DNA of 64,000 nt from Mycolicibacterium aurum. GTDB lineage: Bacteria; Actinomycetota; Actinomycetes; Mycobacteriales; Mycobacteriaceae. Position 1 is the first letter of the stretch, and each line of letters begins with the position of its first letter. The stretch covers positions 4,836,001 to 4,900,000 of the forward strand of contig LT549889.1 of NCBI GenBank assembly GCA_900078775.1. The letters run 5' to 3'. A program made the position numbers and the translations under genes. The notes under the pieces were generated by a model. That model was given only the letters and a program-made list of their open reading frames with translations. It did no database searches and was not told the origin of the DNA. Positions 39,388 to 48,764 of this stretch are shown here, in pieces.

Positions 39388-40767
39388 ATGGATACACTTT
39401 TCAGGGACTCCCGGGTGCGCCCGAAATGGGCTGCGGCGATGCTCGCACTGGTACTTGTTGCGCTGATTGTTTTGTGTTCCTTGCTCTTCGCGGGCACTCT
39501 GCGGCCACGGGTGACCGTGACCCTGGCCTCTGATCGGGCAGGCCTGGTGATGGAATCGGGCGCCAAGGTCAAGTTGCGCGGTGTCCAGGTGGGACGGGTG
39601 GGCACCATCGCCGGGGGGCGCGACGACGTGCGGTTGACCTTGGACCTCGATCCCGATCAGTTGCACTTCATCCCATCCAACGTCGAAGGCCGGATTCGCG
39701 CCACCACGGCATTCGGTTCGAAGTATGTCGACCTGGTGATGCCGGAGGATCCGAGCCCGCAACCCATCGCAGCGGGTGCCATCGTGCCGTCACTCAACGT
39801 GAACACCGAGGTCAACACGGTTTTCGAGAACCTGACCAGCGTCCTGGACCAAGTCCAACCGGAGAAGCTGAATGCGGTGCTCACCGCGCTGGCCGACGGG
39901 GTTCGCGGACAGGGCGAGCGCATAGGTCAGGCCACCACCGCGGCCAATGACGTGCTGATGGCCCTCAACGCGCGCACGGATACCCTGCGCGCGGACTGGA
40001 ATTCACTCGAGGCGTTCAGCGATGCCTACGGTGCTGCCGCAGCGGATCTGGTGCGCATTCTGGAAGCCGCCTCCACCACCAGCGCCACGATCACCCGGCA
40101 GTCCGGGGATCTGGACGTCCTGCTGATGAACGCGATCGGGTTCTCGAACTCCGCCATCAACTTGCTGGCACCCAATCAGCAGAGCCTGATCGAATCGATC
40201 AACGTGCTCAGGCCCACGACCGACCTTCTGATGAAGTACAACCCCGAGTACACCTGCCTTCTGGTCGGCGCCAAATGGTGGCTCGACAACGGCGGGTATG
40301 ACGCGGTCGGGGGCAACGGCTACTCCGATATCGCCGATGCTGCACTGCTGTGGGGTAAGGATCCCTACCGGTACCCCGATCATCTACCGATCGTCGCAGC
40401 CAAGGGTGGCCCGGGCGGAAAGCCGGGTTGCGGTTCGCTGCCCGATGCCAGCAAGAACTTCCCGGTTCGCCAGTTGATCACCAACACGGGCTGGGGCAGG
40501 GGTCTGGACATCCGACCGAACCTTGGTATCGGCAACCCGTGTTACGGCAACTATCTGCCGGTCACCCGGGCGGTGCCGGATCCGCCGAGCATCCGGCAGT
40601 GCCTGCCGGGCCCGGCGATCGGACCGGTGCCCTACGCGGGTGCTCCGCCGTACGGCGCGCCGCTCTACGGCCCCGGGGGTGTGCCACTGTGGCCGGGCGT
40701 CCCGCCCGCACCGCCCCCAACACCGCCGGTCGTGCCAGCACCGCCGGCTCCGGTGCCGACGCCATGA
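39388..40767 (+). CDS. mceA: MceA substrate-binding subunit
   Basis: A 459-residue Mce protein. It has one N-terminal transmembrane anchor (AAMLALVLVALIVLCSLLF), an MCE/MlaD domain (VTVTLASDRAGLVMESGAKVKLRGVQVGRV, quoted in part: GAKVKLRGVQVGRV), a long helical region and a proline-rich C-terminus ending PVVPAPPAPVPTP. MceA-F form a hexameric tube that carries hydrophobic molecules across the periplasm. It starts six bases after the permease stop. Class (which mce system) cannot be assigned without phylogeny. Confidence 0.96.
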   Translation: MDTLFRDSRVRPKWAAAMLALVLVALIVLCSLLFAGTLRPRVTVTLASDRAGLVMESGAKVKLRGVQVGRVGTIAGGRDDVRLTLDLDPDQLHFIPSNVEGRIRATTAFGSKYVDLVMPEDPSPQPIAAGAIVPSLNVNTEVNTVFENLTSVLDQVQPEKLNAVLTALADGVRGQGERIGQATTAANDVLMALNARTDTLRADWNSLEAFSDAYGAAAADLVRILEAASTTSATITRQSGDLDVLLMNAIGFSNSAINLLAPNQQSLIESINVLRPTTDLLMKYNPEYTCLLVGAKWWLDNGGYDAVGGNGYSDIADAALLWGKDPYRYPDHLPIVAAKGGPGGKPGCGSLPDASKNFPVRQLITNTGWGRGLDIRPNLGIGNPCYGNYLPVTRAVPDPPSIRQCLPGPAIGPVPYAGAPPYGAPLYGPGGVPLWPGVPPAPPPTPPVVPAPPAPVPTP

Positions 40768-40798
40768 TCGCGACAACATCGACCGTGGAGGTGAACCG

Positions 40799-41833
40799 TT
40801 GAAAGACAATCTCTCAGGTGCCATCGTGCGGTTGACCATCTTCGTGACCGTGTGTGTGCTCGGGATGGCCGGCTTGGTGGCCGTCTTCGCCCAACTTCGC
40901 TTCGACGCTGAGTCCACCTACCGGGCCGAGTTCAACAACGTCTCGGGTCTCAAGAACGGCGACTTCGTCCGCATGGCCGGGGTCGAGGTCGGCAAGGTCA
41001 AGAGCATCAAAGTGCAACCCAACGCCGTGGTGCTCGTCGAGTTCAGCGTCAATCAAGGGGCGGTGGCGATGACCGAGGGCACTCGTGCCGCGGTGCGCTA
41101 CGACAACCTGATCGGTGATCGCTTCCTCGCGGTGGAAGAAGGAGCCGGAGGGATCCGAAAACTCGAATCGGGCGAGACGATTCCGTTGTCCCGAACCGAT
41201 TCGGCGCTGGACCTCGATGCCCTGATCGGAGGTTTTCGCCCACTGTTCCGGGCATTGGACCCCGACCAGGTCAACGCTCTGAGCGGACAGTTGATCCAGG
41301 CTCTGCAGGGCCAAGGTGCCACCATCGGTTCATTCCTCAATCAGACGGCGACGCTGACGAATACGCTCGCCGACCGGGATCAGCTGATCGGCGAGGTGAT
41401 CGATAATCTCAACGCCGTGCTCGGGTCCCTGGGCGACCAGAACACCCAGTTCGACAAGGGCGTCACATCACTGACGGAACTGGTGACAACCCTGTCGGAC
41501 CGGCGTGGCGACATCACCAACACGGTTGCCTACGCCAACGACGCGGCCGGCACCATTGCCGATCTGCTTTCGCAGGCCCGGCCACCATTGAACAAGGTGG
41601 TCACCGAGACCGATCGGGTATCGACACTGGCGCTCAATGACCACGAGTACCTGGAAACGTTGCTCGACAATCTGCCCGACAAGTATCGCGTGCTGAGCCG
41701 CCAGGGACTGTATGGCGATTTCTTCAGCTTCTACCTCTGCGACATCATCCTCAAAGTCAACGGCAAGGGAGGCCAACCGGTGTACGTCAAGGTGGCCGGT
41801 CAGACATCGGGACGGTGCGCGCCCAAACCATGA
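40799..41833 (+). CDS. mceB: MceB subunit, TTG start
   Basis: A 344-residue Mce protein. An N-terminal membrane helix (IVRLTIFVTVCVLGMAGLVAV) precedes the MCE domain (FNNVSGLKNGDFVRMAGVEVG) and a coiled region, ending with SGRCAPKP. No ATG or GTG fits the frame. TTG 40799 has a strong site, GGAGGTGAACCG, eight bases upstream, and yields the normal MceB N-terminus (KDNLSGAIVRL). It overlaps the next gene (ATGA). Confidence 0.94.
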   Translation: MKDNLSGAIVRLTIFVTVCVLGMAGLVAVFAQLRFDAESTYRAEFNNVSGLKNGDFVRMAGVEVGKVKSIKVQPNAVVLVEFSVNQGAVAMTEGTRAAVRYDNLIGDRFLAVEEGAGGIRKLESGETIPLSRTDSALDLDALIGGFRPLFRALDPDQVNALSGQLIQALQGQGATIGSFLNQTATLTNTLADRDQLIGEVIDNLNAVLGSLGDQNTQFDKGVTSLTELVTTLSDRRGDITNTVAYANDAAGTIADLLSQARPPLNKVVTETDRVSTLALNDHEYLETLLDNLPDKYRVLSRQGLYGDFFSFYLCDIILKVNGKGGQPVYVKVAGQTSGRCAPKP

Positions 41834-43161
41834 AACTATTCTCCGAACGTAACCCCTACGTCGTGGCGGCGGTGGGCGTCGTCATCGCCACCGTGATGGT
41901 GGTGGGCGCCCTGCAGTACAAGAGTCTGCCGTTTTTCAACTCGGGCAGGACCTACCACGCGCAGTTCGCCCAGGCCGGTGGTCTCACATCGGGGGCCGCC
42001 GTGCAGGTCGGCGGCCACCAGGTGGGTGAGGTGACCGATATGGAACTCGACGGCCCACAGGTCCTGGTCACCTTCACCGTCGACGAGTCGATTCCGCTTG
42101 GGGAGCGGACCGAGGCGGCCATCAAGACCAAGACGCTGCTGGGTTCCAAGGTGCTGGAGGTGATTCCGCGTGGAGACGAACCGATATCGGGCACGATTCC
42201 GTTGGATCGCACCACCTCGCCCTATCAACTGCCCGATGCCTTGGGCGACCTGACGACCACCATCAGCGGCTTGGACACCGGCCAGGTATCGCAGTCACTG
42301 GACACGCTGGCTCAGACGTTTGCGCAGACGCCACCCGATCTGAAGATTGCCATCCAGGGTGCTGCCCGGTTCGCCGACACCCTGAACCGCCGCGACGACC
42401 AACTGCGCAACCTTCTGGAGAATGCGCGCAAGGTTACTACCGTGTTGCACGAACGCACGGATCAGATCGTCGCCCTGATTTCGGCCACCAGTGCGCTGCT
42501 GGTCGAATTGCAGACCCAGAGTGCGTCGTTGGATGCCATTTCGCGCAATATCTCCGCGGCCAGCCGGGAATTGGTCGGCTTCATCGAGGACAACAACGAG
42601 AGCCTCAAACCCGCGCTGGAAAAGCTCAACGGGGTGTTGACCATCGTCGACGACCGCAAGGGCAAGGTTCAGGAGTCGATAGTCCGGCTCAACGCTTACT
42701 CGATGTCGCTCGGCGAATCGGTGTCCTCCGGCCCGTTCTTCAACGCATACATCTCGAATCTGCTCCCTGGGCAATTCGTCCAGCCGTTTGTCGATGCGGC
42801 CTTCTCCGATCTGGGTCTGGATCCCAACGTGCTGCTGCCGTCGCAACTGGTGGACCCGCAGATCGGCCAACCGGGAACTCCGGCACTGCCGACACCGTTC
42901 CCGCGAACTGGCCAGGGTGGGCAACCGCGACTGACCGTTCCCGATGCGATCACCGGAAATCCGGGCGACCAGGCATGCGGGCCCCTGGGGGTGCCCTTGC
43001 CGGGCCCGGGCTGTTACCCGTACCGGGAACCGATTCCCCCGCCCGCACCCGGTGGTCCGCCGCCGGGCCCCCCGGCGCCGGGGACCGCTGATATCCCTTA
43101 CTACCCCCCCATCTTCGATCCGGCGCCCGGTGAACCGGAACAGGCAGGAGCTCAGCCATGA
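41830..43161 (+). CDS. mceC: MceC subunit
   Basis: A 443-residue Mce protein: KLFSERNPYVVAAVGVVIAT (N-terminal anchor), the MCE domain FAQAGGLTSGAAVQVGGHQVG, a helical stretch with heptad-like repeats up to about residue 330, and a proline/glycine-rich tail. ATG 41830 overlaps the MceB stop. Part of the hexameric Mce shaft. Confidence 0.95.
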   Translation: MKLFSERNPYVVAAVGVVIATVMVVGALQYKSLPFFNSGRTYHAQFAQAGGLTSGAAVQVGGHQVGEVTDMELDGPQVLVTFTVDESIPLGERTEAAIKTKTLLGSKVLEVIPRGDEPISGTIPLDRTTSPYQLPDALGDLTTTISGLDTGQVSQSLDTLAQTFAQTPPDLKIAIQGAARFADTLNRRDDQLRNLLENARKVTTVLHERTDQIVALISATSALLVELQTQSASLDAISRNISAASRELVGFIEDNNESLKPALEKLNGVLTIVDDRKGKVQESIVRLNAYSMSLGESVSSGPFFNAYISNLLPGQFVQPFVDAAFSDLGLDPNVLLPSQLVDPQIGQPGTPALPTPFPRTGQGGQPRLTVPDAITGNPGDQACGPLGVPLPGPGCYPYREPIPPPAPGGPPPGPPAPGTADIPYYPPIFDPAPGEPEQAGAQP

Positions 43162-44510
43162 CCGCGAAGCGACTGCGAATCGGCCTGGCCGGCATGTTGG
43201 TCGTGCTGATCGTCGGTGGCCTGCTGTTCGCCGTGGGCATCACCGATCGGTACACCCGCACCATGGTCACGGCCTATTTCGCCAACAGCAACGGCATTTT
43301 CACAGGTGACGAGGTGCGTATCCTCGGCATCCCGGTGGGCGAGATCGACAAGATCGAACCCGAGCCGGACCGGGTCAAGATCACCTTCTGGTACGACAAG
43401 AAGTACTCGGTGCCCGCCGACGCGAAGGCGGTCATCCTGTCACCGAACCTCGTGACATCACGTGCGATCGAACTCACGCCGGCCTATACGGGCGGGGCGA
43501 CGATGCCCAACGACGCGGTGATACCGCAGGATCGGACCGCAGTTCCCGTCGAGTGGGACGACTTCCGCGAGCAACTGCAGCGGCTGACCGAGATGCTGCA
43601 ACCGACACAGCCCGGTGGCGTCAGCACGCTCGGAGCGCTCATCGACACGGCCGCTGACAATCTCAGAGGTGAGGGCGCCAATGTGCGTGATGCCCTCATC
43701 AAACTGTCACAGGCCTTTTCGGCGCTCGGGGACCACTCCACCGATATCTTCTCGACGGTCCGCAATCTCTCCACCCTGGTGTCGGGCCTACAGGGCAGTG
43801 TCGACCTGATGAGCCAGCTGAATCAGAATCTGGCCGGGGTCACGCAACTCCTTGCCGATGACCCGGGTGAAGTATCTGCCGCGGCAAACGATCTGAGCAC
43901 GGTGGTCGCCGAGGTCCAGACGTTCGTGGCAGACAATCGGGAAACCGTCGGCGTCACGAGCGACAAGCTTGCCTCGATCACTCAGGCGCTCAACGACAGT
44001 CGTGAGGACATCAAACAGACCCTGCATTCGGCCCCCACGTCGATCGGCAACTTCATCAACATCTACCAACCCGCGCAGGCCACATTCACCGGTGTGCTGG
44101 CCGCGCAGAACTTCTCGAACCCGGTCGGCTTCCTGTGCGGGGCCATCCAGGCCGCGTCGCGTCTGAACGCGGAACAGTCGGCCAAGCTCTGCGTGCAGTA
44201 CCTATCGCCCATCATCAAGAACAGGATGTACAACTTTCCGCCCATCGGCATCAATCCGTTCGTGGGTGCGCAGACGAGGCCGAACGAGGTCACCTATAGC
44301 GAGGACTGGATGCGGCCGGACTACGTTCCCCCGGCCACGCCGCCCGCCCCTGCGCCGCCCGCGGATACTGCCGGCCCGACTCCAATGGGCACACCGGGCG
44401 GACCGCCGCTTGCTGCCGAGGCCCCGCCCGTGACGCAACCCCAGCCGGTCCAGTCCGACCCGGGCGCCGGACTGCCAGGTCTGATGGTGCCGCCTGGGAG
44501 TGGATCATGA
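43158..44510 (+). CDS. mceD: MceD subunit
   Basis: A 450-residue Mce protein with an anchor (IGLAGMLVVLIVGGLLFAVG), MCE domain (FANSNGIFTGDEVRILGIPVG), a helical middle and a proline-rich tail. ATGA overlap with MceC and GTG/ATGA-type coupling to MceE show continuous translation along the operon. Confidence 0.95.
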   Translation: MTAKRLRIGLAGMLVVLIVGGLLFAVGITDRYTRTMVTAYFANSNGIFTGDEVRILGIPVGEIDKIEPEPDRVKITFWYDKKYSVPADAKAVILSPNLVTSRAIELTPAYTGGATMPNDAVIPQDRTAVPVEWDDFREQLQRLTEMLQPTQPGGVSTLGALIDTAADNLRGEGANVRDALIKLSQAFSALGDHSTDIFSTVRNLSTLVSGLQGSVDLMSQLNQNLAGVTQLLADDPGEVSAAANDLSTVVAEVQTFVADNRETVGVTSDKLASITQALNDSREDIKQTLHSAPTSIGNFINIYQPAQATFTGVLAAQNFSNPVGFLCGAIQAASRLNAEQSAKLCVQYLSPIIKNRMYNFPPIGINPFVGAQTRPNEVTYSEDWMRPDYVPPATPPAPAPPADTAGPTPMGTPGGPPLAAEAPPVTQPQPVQSDPGAGLPGLMVPPGSGS

Positions 44511-45640
44511 ACCGCAACAGGATGGTTCGAGTCATCGCCGCCGTGACCATTGGGGCCGCCCTGCTGGCCGGGTGTGAGTGGCGCGGCGTGAATTCACTAC
44601 CGTTGCCGGGCACCGAGGGCAAGGGGCCGGGATCGTACAGCGTCCAAGCGCAACTGCCCGATGTCACCAATATCCAGCGGAACTCCCGGGTTCGGGTTGA
44701 CGACGTCACTGTCGGCAGCGTCACCGCGATCGAACCGCAGGGCTGGCACGCCCTAGTCACGATGCAACTCGATGCCGGCGTGGAACTGCCTGCCAATACC
44801 ACTGCCAAGGTCGGCCAGACGAGTCTGCTCGGTTCTCTGCACATCGAATTGGGTCCACCGGTCAATACGGCTCCCGAGGGTCGGCTGCAGGCCGGCTCGT
44901 TGATCCCACTGGACCGGGGCAGCGCGTATCCCACCACCGAGCAAACCCTGGCTACGGTGTCGATGTTGCTCAACGGCGGCGGTATCGGCCAGATTCAGGA
45001 CATCACTGCCGCTTTCGCCACCGCGTTTGCGGGCCGTGAGCAGGATCTGCGCAGTCTGATCGGCCAATTGGACATGTTCATCGCCAACACCAACAGTCAG
45101 ACCGATGACATCATCTCGGCGACCGAGAGTCTGAATAACCTTGCGGGCACATTCGCCGACAGTAAGCCGGTGGTGGACAACGCACTCAGAACGATTCCCG
45201 ATGCGTTGGCCGAATTGAGCCAACAGCGTGACAATCTCGCTGAGGCGCTGACCCAGATCGGCCAGTTCACTGCGCTGGCCGCCGACTCTGCACATCAGAC
45301 CAAGGACGCGTTGGTGCAGAATCTCAAGAACCTCGGTCCCGTGCTGCAGTCCTTCGCCGACGCGGGCCCTGCCATGACGAGGTCGTTGAGCATGATCACC
45401 ACCTATCCGTTCCCGAATGAGACTCTGGAGAACTGGATTCGAGGTGACACGGCAAACCTCACCGCGATCGTGGACCTCACGCTGAGCAGGCTGGACAACT
45501 CGTTCCTCACCGGCACCCGGTTCGAGGGTGCGCTCACCCGCCTGGAACTCCAATGGGGACGCACCATCGGTCAGATCCCCAGTCCCTACACGGCGGTCAA
45601 CCCATTGACCGCTCCGTACAACCTCAACCAAGGGCCGTAA
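44507..45640 (+). CDS. mceE: MceE subunit, lipoprotein
   Basis: A 377-residue Mce protein that, unlike the others, begins with a lipoprotein signal: VIAAVTIGAALLAGCEWRG, lipobox LAGC with Cys23 as lipidation site. This is the usual Mce-E (LprK-type) feature. The MCE domain follows (LPDVTNIQRNSRVRVDDVTVG). It lies between MceD (four-base overlap) and MceF (three-base gap). Confidence 0.95.
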   Translation: MNRNRMVRVIAAVTIGAALLAGCEWRGVNSLPLPGTEGKGPGSYSVQAQLPDVTNIQRNSRVRVDDVTVGSVTAIEPQGWHALVTMQLDAGVELPANTTAKVGQTSLLGSLHIELGPPVNTAPEGRLQAGSLIPLDRGSAYPTTEQTLATVSMLLNGGGIGQIQDITAAFATAFAGREQDLRSLIGQLDMFIANTNSQTDDIISATESLNNLAGTFADSKPVVDNALRTIPDALAELSQQRDNLAEALTQIGQFTALAADSAHQTKDALVQNLKNLGPVLQSFADAGPAMTRSLSMITTYPFPNETLENWIRGDTANLTAIVDLTLSRLDNSFLTGTRFEGALTRLELQWGRTIGQIPSPYTAVNPLTAPYNLNQGP

Positions 45641-45643
45641 GCC

Positions 45644-47131
45644 ATGCTGACGCGTCGTGTGAAAGTGCAGCTGTCCATCTTCGCCGTGGTGGCGGTGGCG
45701 TTCGCCGCGGTCATGGTGTTCGGGTATATGAAACTGCCGGCGAATCTGTTCGGAGTCGGCCGGTACACGGTCACCCTGGAACTCCCCGAAACCGGCGGCC
45801 TGTACAAGAATGCCAACGTCACGTATCGGGGGACAGAAATCGGCCGGGTCGAATCGGTCGATTTGACGCCGACCGGAGTCCAGGCGCGGCTGTCGCTGCA
45901 CTCAGATGATCCGATCCCCGCCGATGTGCGCGCCGAGGTGCACAGTCAATCGGCGGTCGGCGAGCAGTATGTCGCGCTGCTTCCGCGCAGCGGTGACGGA
46001 CCCGAACTTGCCGATGGTGCCGTCATCTCGAGCGCCGATGCCACGGTACCGCCCGATATCAACGCACTCCTGGACGCGACCGATGAGGGCCTGAAGGCGA
46101 TACCGCGGGACAACCTCAACACGGTGATCGAAGAGGCCAATGTGGCCTTCGGCGGTCTTGGTGCTGACATAGCCCGGTTTGTTCGTGGTTCGACGAATCT
46201 GGCCATCGACGCAGGGGCCAATCTCGAACCCCTGACGAACCTGATCGACCAAGCCGGACCGGTACTGGACTCGCAGTCGGAAACAGCCGATTCGATCGGC
46301 GCCTGGGCCGCCCACGTGGCCAGCGTCACCGAGCAGCTCAGTACGAACGACGCAGCCGTCTCCGGTACCCTGACCCACGGCGGACCCGCAGCGGCAGAGG
46401 CTCAACAACTGGTCGAGCGCCTTACACCCACGCTGCCAGTCATCTTGGCAAATCTGGTCAGCCTCGGTCAGATCGCCGTCACATACCAGCCCGCGGTCGA
46501 GCAACTACTCGTGCTCATCCCGCAGGGTGTGGCGGCGCTGCAAGCTGGTGTGGTGGCCAACTTGAACACCAAGCAGGACTTCAAGGGCGCATTCCTGAGC
46601 TTCAATCTGAACCTGAACAACCCGACCACGTGTGCCACCGGCTTTCTCCCGGCACAGCAGCAGCGGACACCCGCCTCGGTGGATGCGCCGGATCGTCCGG
46701 CGGGCGCCATCTACTGCCGGATCCCGCAGGACGCGCAGCGCAATGTGCGTGGCGCACGCAACCTCCCGTGTCTGACCGTTCCGGGCAAGCGCGCGCCGAC
46801 GGTCAGGATGTGCGAGAGCGATGAACAGTACGTGCCGCTGAACGACGGCTACAACTGGAAGGGCGACCCGAACGCCACTCTGACCGGTCAAGGTGTTCCA
46901 CAGCTCCCGGACAACACCCCGGTGGTGCCCGGCGCGGCGCTTCCAGCCCCGCCGTCGGTACCCGGTGCAGCACCGCCTGCCTCGCCGCCGGTTGTGTTCG
47001 CGGAGTATGAGCCGACCACCGGTCGATATATCGGTCCGGACGGAAAGCTTTACACCCAAGCAGATCTAGCGAATACCGCACCCGAGGAGCGCACATGGCA
47101 GTCGATGCTGACACCGCCGACAGCGAACTAG
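45644..47131 (+). CDS. mceF: MceF subunit
   Basis: A 495-residue protein with an N-terminal anchor (VQLSIFAVVAVAFAAVMVFGY), MCE domain (LPETGGLYKNANVTYRGTEIG), long helical region and a proline-rich C-terminus. Near the end GYNWKGDPNATLTGQGVPQ is the typical MceF signature. Its 3' end overlaps the next gene by 37 bases in another frame. Confidence 0.95.
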   Translation: MLTRRVKVQLSIFAVVAVAFAAVMVFGYMKLPANLFGVGRYTVTLELPETGGLYKNANVTYRGTEIGRVESVDLTPTGVQARLSLHSDDPIPADVRAEVHSQSAVGEQYVALLPRSGDGPELADGAVISSADATVPPDINALLDATDEGLKAIPRDNLNTVIEEANVAFGGLGADIARFVRGSTNLAIDAGANLEPLTNLIDQAGPVLDSQSETADSIGAWAAHVASVTEQLSTNDAAVSGTLTHGGPAAAEAQQLVERLTPTLPVILANLVSLGQIAVTYQPAVEQLLVLIPQGVAALQAGVVANLNTKQDFKGAFLSFNLNLNNPTTCATGFLPAQQQRTPASVDAPDRPAGAIYCRIPQDAQRNVRGARNLPCLTVPGKRAPTVRMCESDEQYVPLNDGYNWKGDPNATLTGQGVPQLPDNTPVVPGAALPAPPSVPGAAPPASPPVVFAEYEPTTGRYIGPDGKLYTQADLANTAPEERTWQSMLTPPTAN

Positions 47132-47691
47132 AGGAGCCGGATACCCCAGCCGACGGGTCCGCCGATAACTCAAAGGGTGACGACCGAGCAGCGGCGCCTC
47201 AACGCCAGCGTCGCGTCTCCGGCAGCGGGTTCGTCTTCCTGGCAATCGTCATCGTGGCGGCCGGTGTAGTGGCGGGCTGGTTCGGTTATCAAGCGCTGCA
47301 ATCGAAGACGGAACAGGACCGGAATCAGCAGTTCCTGGATGCCGGGCGGACGGCGGCGGTGAATCTCACGACGATTGATGCCGCCAACATCGACGCGGAT
47401 ATCCGGCGGGTGGTCGAATCGTCGACGGGCGATTTCCGCGCGGAGTTCGAGAAAAACGCCGTCAGTTTTGCCGATGTCGTGCGCGATGCGCAGGCAAAGA
47501 GTGTCGGAACGGTCACCGCGGCCGGTATCGAATCGGTCGACGGTGACACCGCCCAGATCCTGGTGACCACTTCGGTGCAGACAACAAATGCCGGGACCGC
47601 CGACCCGCAGCCGCGATTGTGGCGGATGCGGGTGACTATCGAGAAGCAGGGAGATGTACCGATGGTGTCGAAGGTGGGATTCGTCCCGTGA
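47095..47691 (+). CDS. Mce-associated membrane protein (Mas)
   Basis: A 198-residue protein. Its acidic, disordered N-terminus (about 40 residues) precedes one membrane segment (SGFVFLAIVIVAAGVVAGWF) and a periplasmic domain of the Mce-associated/Tim44-like type ending in RLWRMRVTIEKQGDVPMVSKV. Mas proteins are encoded at the 3' end of mce operons and stabilise the transporter. It starts inside MceF and overlaps the next gene by four bases. Confidence 0.9.
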   Translation: MAVDADTADSELEEPDTPADGSADNSKGDDRAAAPQRQRRVSGSGFVFLAIVIVAAGVVAGWFGYQALQSKTEQDRNQQFLDAGRTAAVNLTTIDAANIDADIRRVVESSTGDFRAEFEKNAVSFADVVRDAQAKSVGTVTAAGIESVDGDTAQILVTTSVQTTNAGTADPQPRLWRMRVTIEKQGDVPMVSKVGFVP

Positions 47692-48260
47692 GGTCGACTA
47701 TACGTCGGCGAAACGATGTTCCGCCGACCGATGTCGCCGAGGCGCCCCCCGACGAAAACGTGGTTCCAAACTCACCTATGGGCGGGCGCCGCAAGATCGC
47801 CTTCGCGGTCCTGTCGGCGGTAGCCGTGATGGTGAGTGCTGCTGCGGGATATGCCTTTTGGCGTTCCTATTCGGCGGATGCTGCGCAGTCGGCGGCGGTC
47901 GAGTCGGTGCGCGTCGCCAGTGAAGGCGCCGTCAAGATGCTGTCGTACACCCCTGGAACAGCCGACCAGGATCTGCATGCCGCCCGTGACCTGATGACAG
48001 GAACGTTCAAGGAAGACTATCAGAAGCTGATCGATGGGGTCGTGATCCCAGGTGCCAAGGAACGCCAGATCTCCACGGTCGCATCGGTGCCCGCAGCATC
48101 CTCGGTGTCGGCTAGTCCCGGTCAGGCAGTGGTCCTGCTGTTCGTCAACCAATCGGTGATCGTGGGCACAGGGCCGCCAACCAACACGGCGTCGAGTGTC
48201 AAGGTGACCCTGGACAAGCAGGAGGGGCGATGGCTGATCTCGGCGTTCGAGCCGGTGTGA
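47688..48260 (+). CDS. Mce-associated membrane protein (Mas), second
   Basis: A 190-residue protein with an N-terminal proline/acid-rich segment, one transmembrane helix (IAFAVLSAVAVMVSAAAGYAF) and a periplasmic Mas domain (DLMTGTFKEDYQKLIDGVVIP...). GTG 47688 overlaps the preceding stop, and the stop overlaps the next GTG, so three small genes follow MceF without gaps. Same role as its neighbour is likely. Confidence 0.9.
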   Translation: MRSTIRRRNDVPPTDVAEAPPDENVVPNSPMGGRRKIAFAVLSAVAVMVSAAAGYAFWRSYSADAAQSAAVESVRVASEGAVKMLSYTPGTADQDLHAARDLMTGTFKEDYQKLIDGVVIPGAKERQISTVASVPAASSVSASPGQAVVLLFVNQSVIVGTGPPTNTASSVKVTLDKQEGRWLISAFEPV

Positions 48261-48736
48261 CCACAAGGCCTGTCTTTGTGATGTTGTCTGTCTGCCTGGC
48301 GGCCGCTGCCGTCCACCCGCCGGTAGCCGGGGCCGACAATCGCAGGTTGAACGAGAGTGTCGCAGCTAACGTCTACACAATTCAGAAACAGCATGGCTGC
48401 ACAACCGATATCACTATCGATCCAAAACTGCGTCTCGCGGCGCAATGGCACACCAACGATGTTCTCAACAACCGGGCGCTCAACGGAGACATCGGATCCG
48501 ACGGTTCGACGGCCCAGGTACGCGCGAACAACGCCGGTTTCCAGGGTGTTGCAGCCACCACGGTGGCCATCAACCCAGCGTTGGCGATCAACGGAATCGA
48601 GATCCTGCGACAGTGGTACTTTCGGCCCGACTACATGGCGATCATGTCGAACTGCGAATTCACCCGCATCGGGGTGTGGTCCGAAAACCGCCTGGACCGA
48701 ACCGTCGTGGTAGCCGTATACGGTCGACCCGCCTGA
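48257..48736 (+). CDS. Secreted CAP/SCP-domain protein
   Basis: A 159-residue protein with a signal peptide (PVFVMLSVCLAAAAVHPPVAGA) followed by a small CAP domain: LRLAAQWHTNDVLNNRALNG and INGIEILRQWYFRPDYMAIM, with a C-terminal NCEFTRIGVWSENRLDRTVVVAVYG. The GTG 48257 start overlaps the Mas stop. An upstream ATG at 48230 lacks a ribosome site and would put nine residues ahead of the signal. CAP proteins can bind sterols or lipids, so a role beside the Mce transporter is attractive, though inferred. Probably the last gene of the mce operon. Confidence 0.87.
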   Translation: MTTRPVFVMLSVCLAAAAVHPPVAGADNRRLNESVAANVYTIQKQHGCTTDITIDPKLRLAAQWHTNDVLNNRALNGDIGSDGSTAQVRANNAGFQGVAATTVAINPALAINGIEILRQWYFRPDYMAIMSNCEFTRIGVWSENRLDRTVVVAVYGRPA

Positions 48737-48764
48737 AAGGCTCTGAACAAGAGGAGGATTGAAC

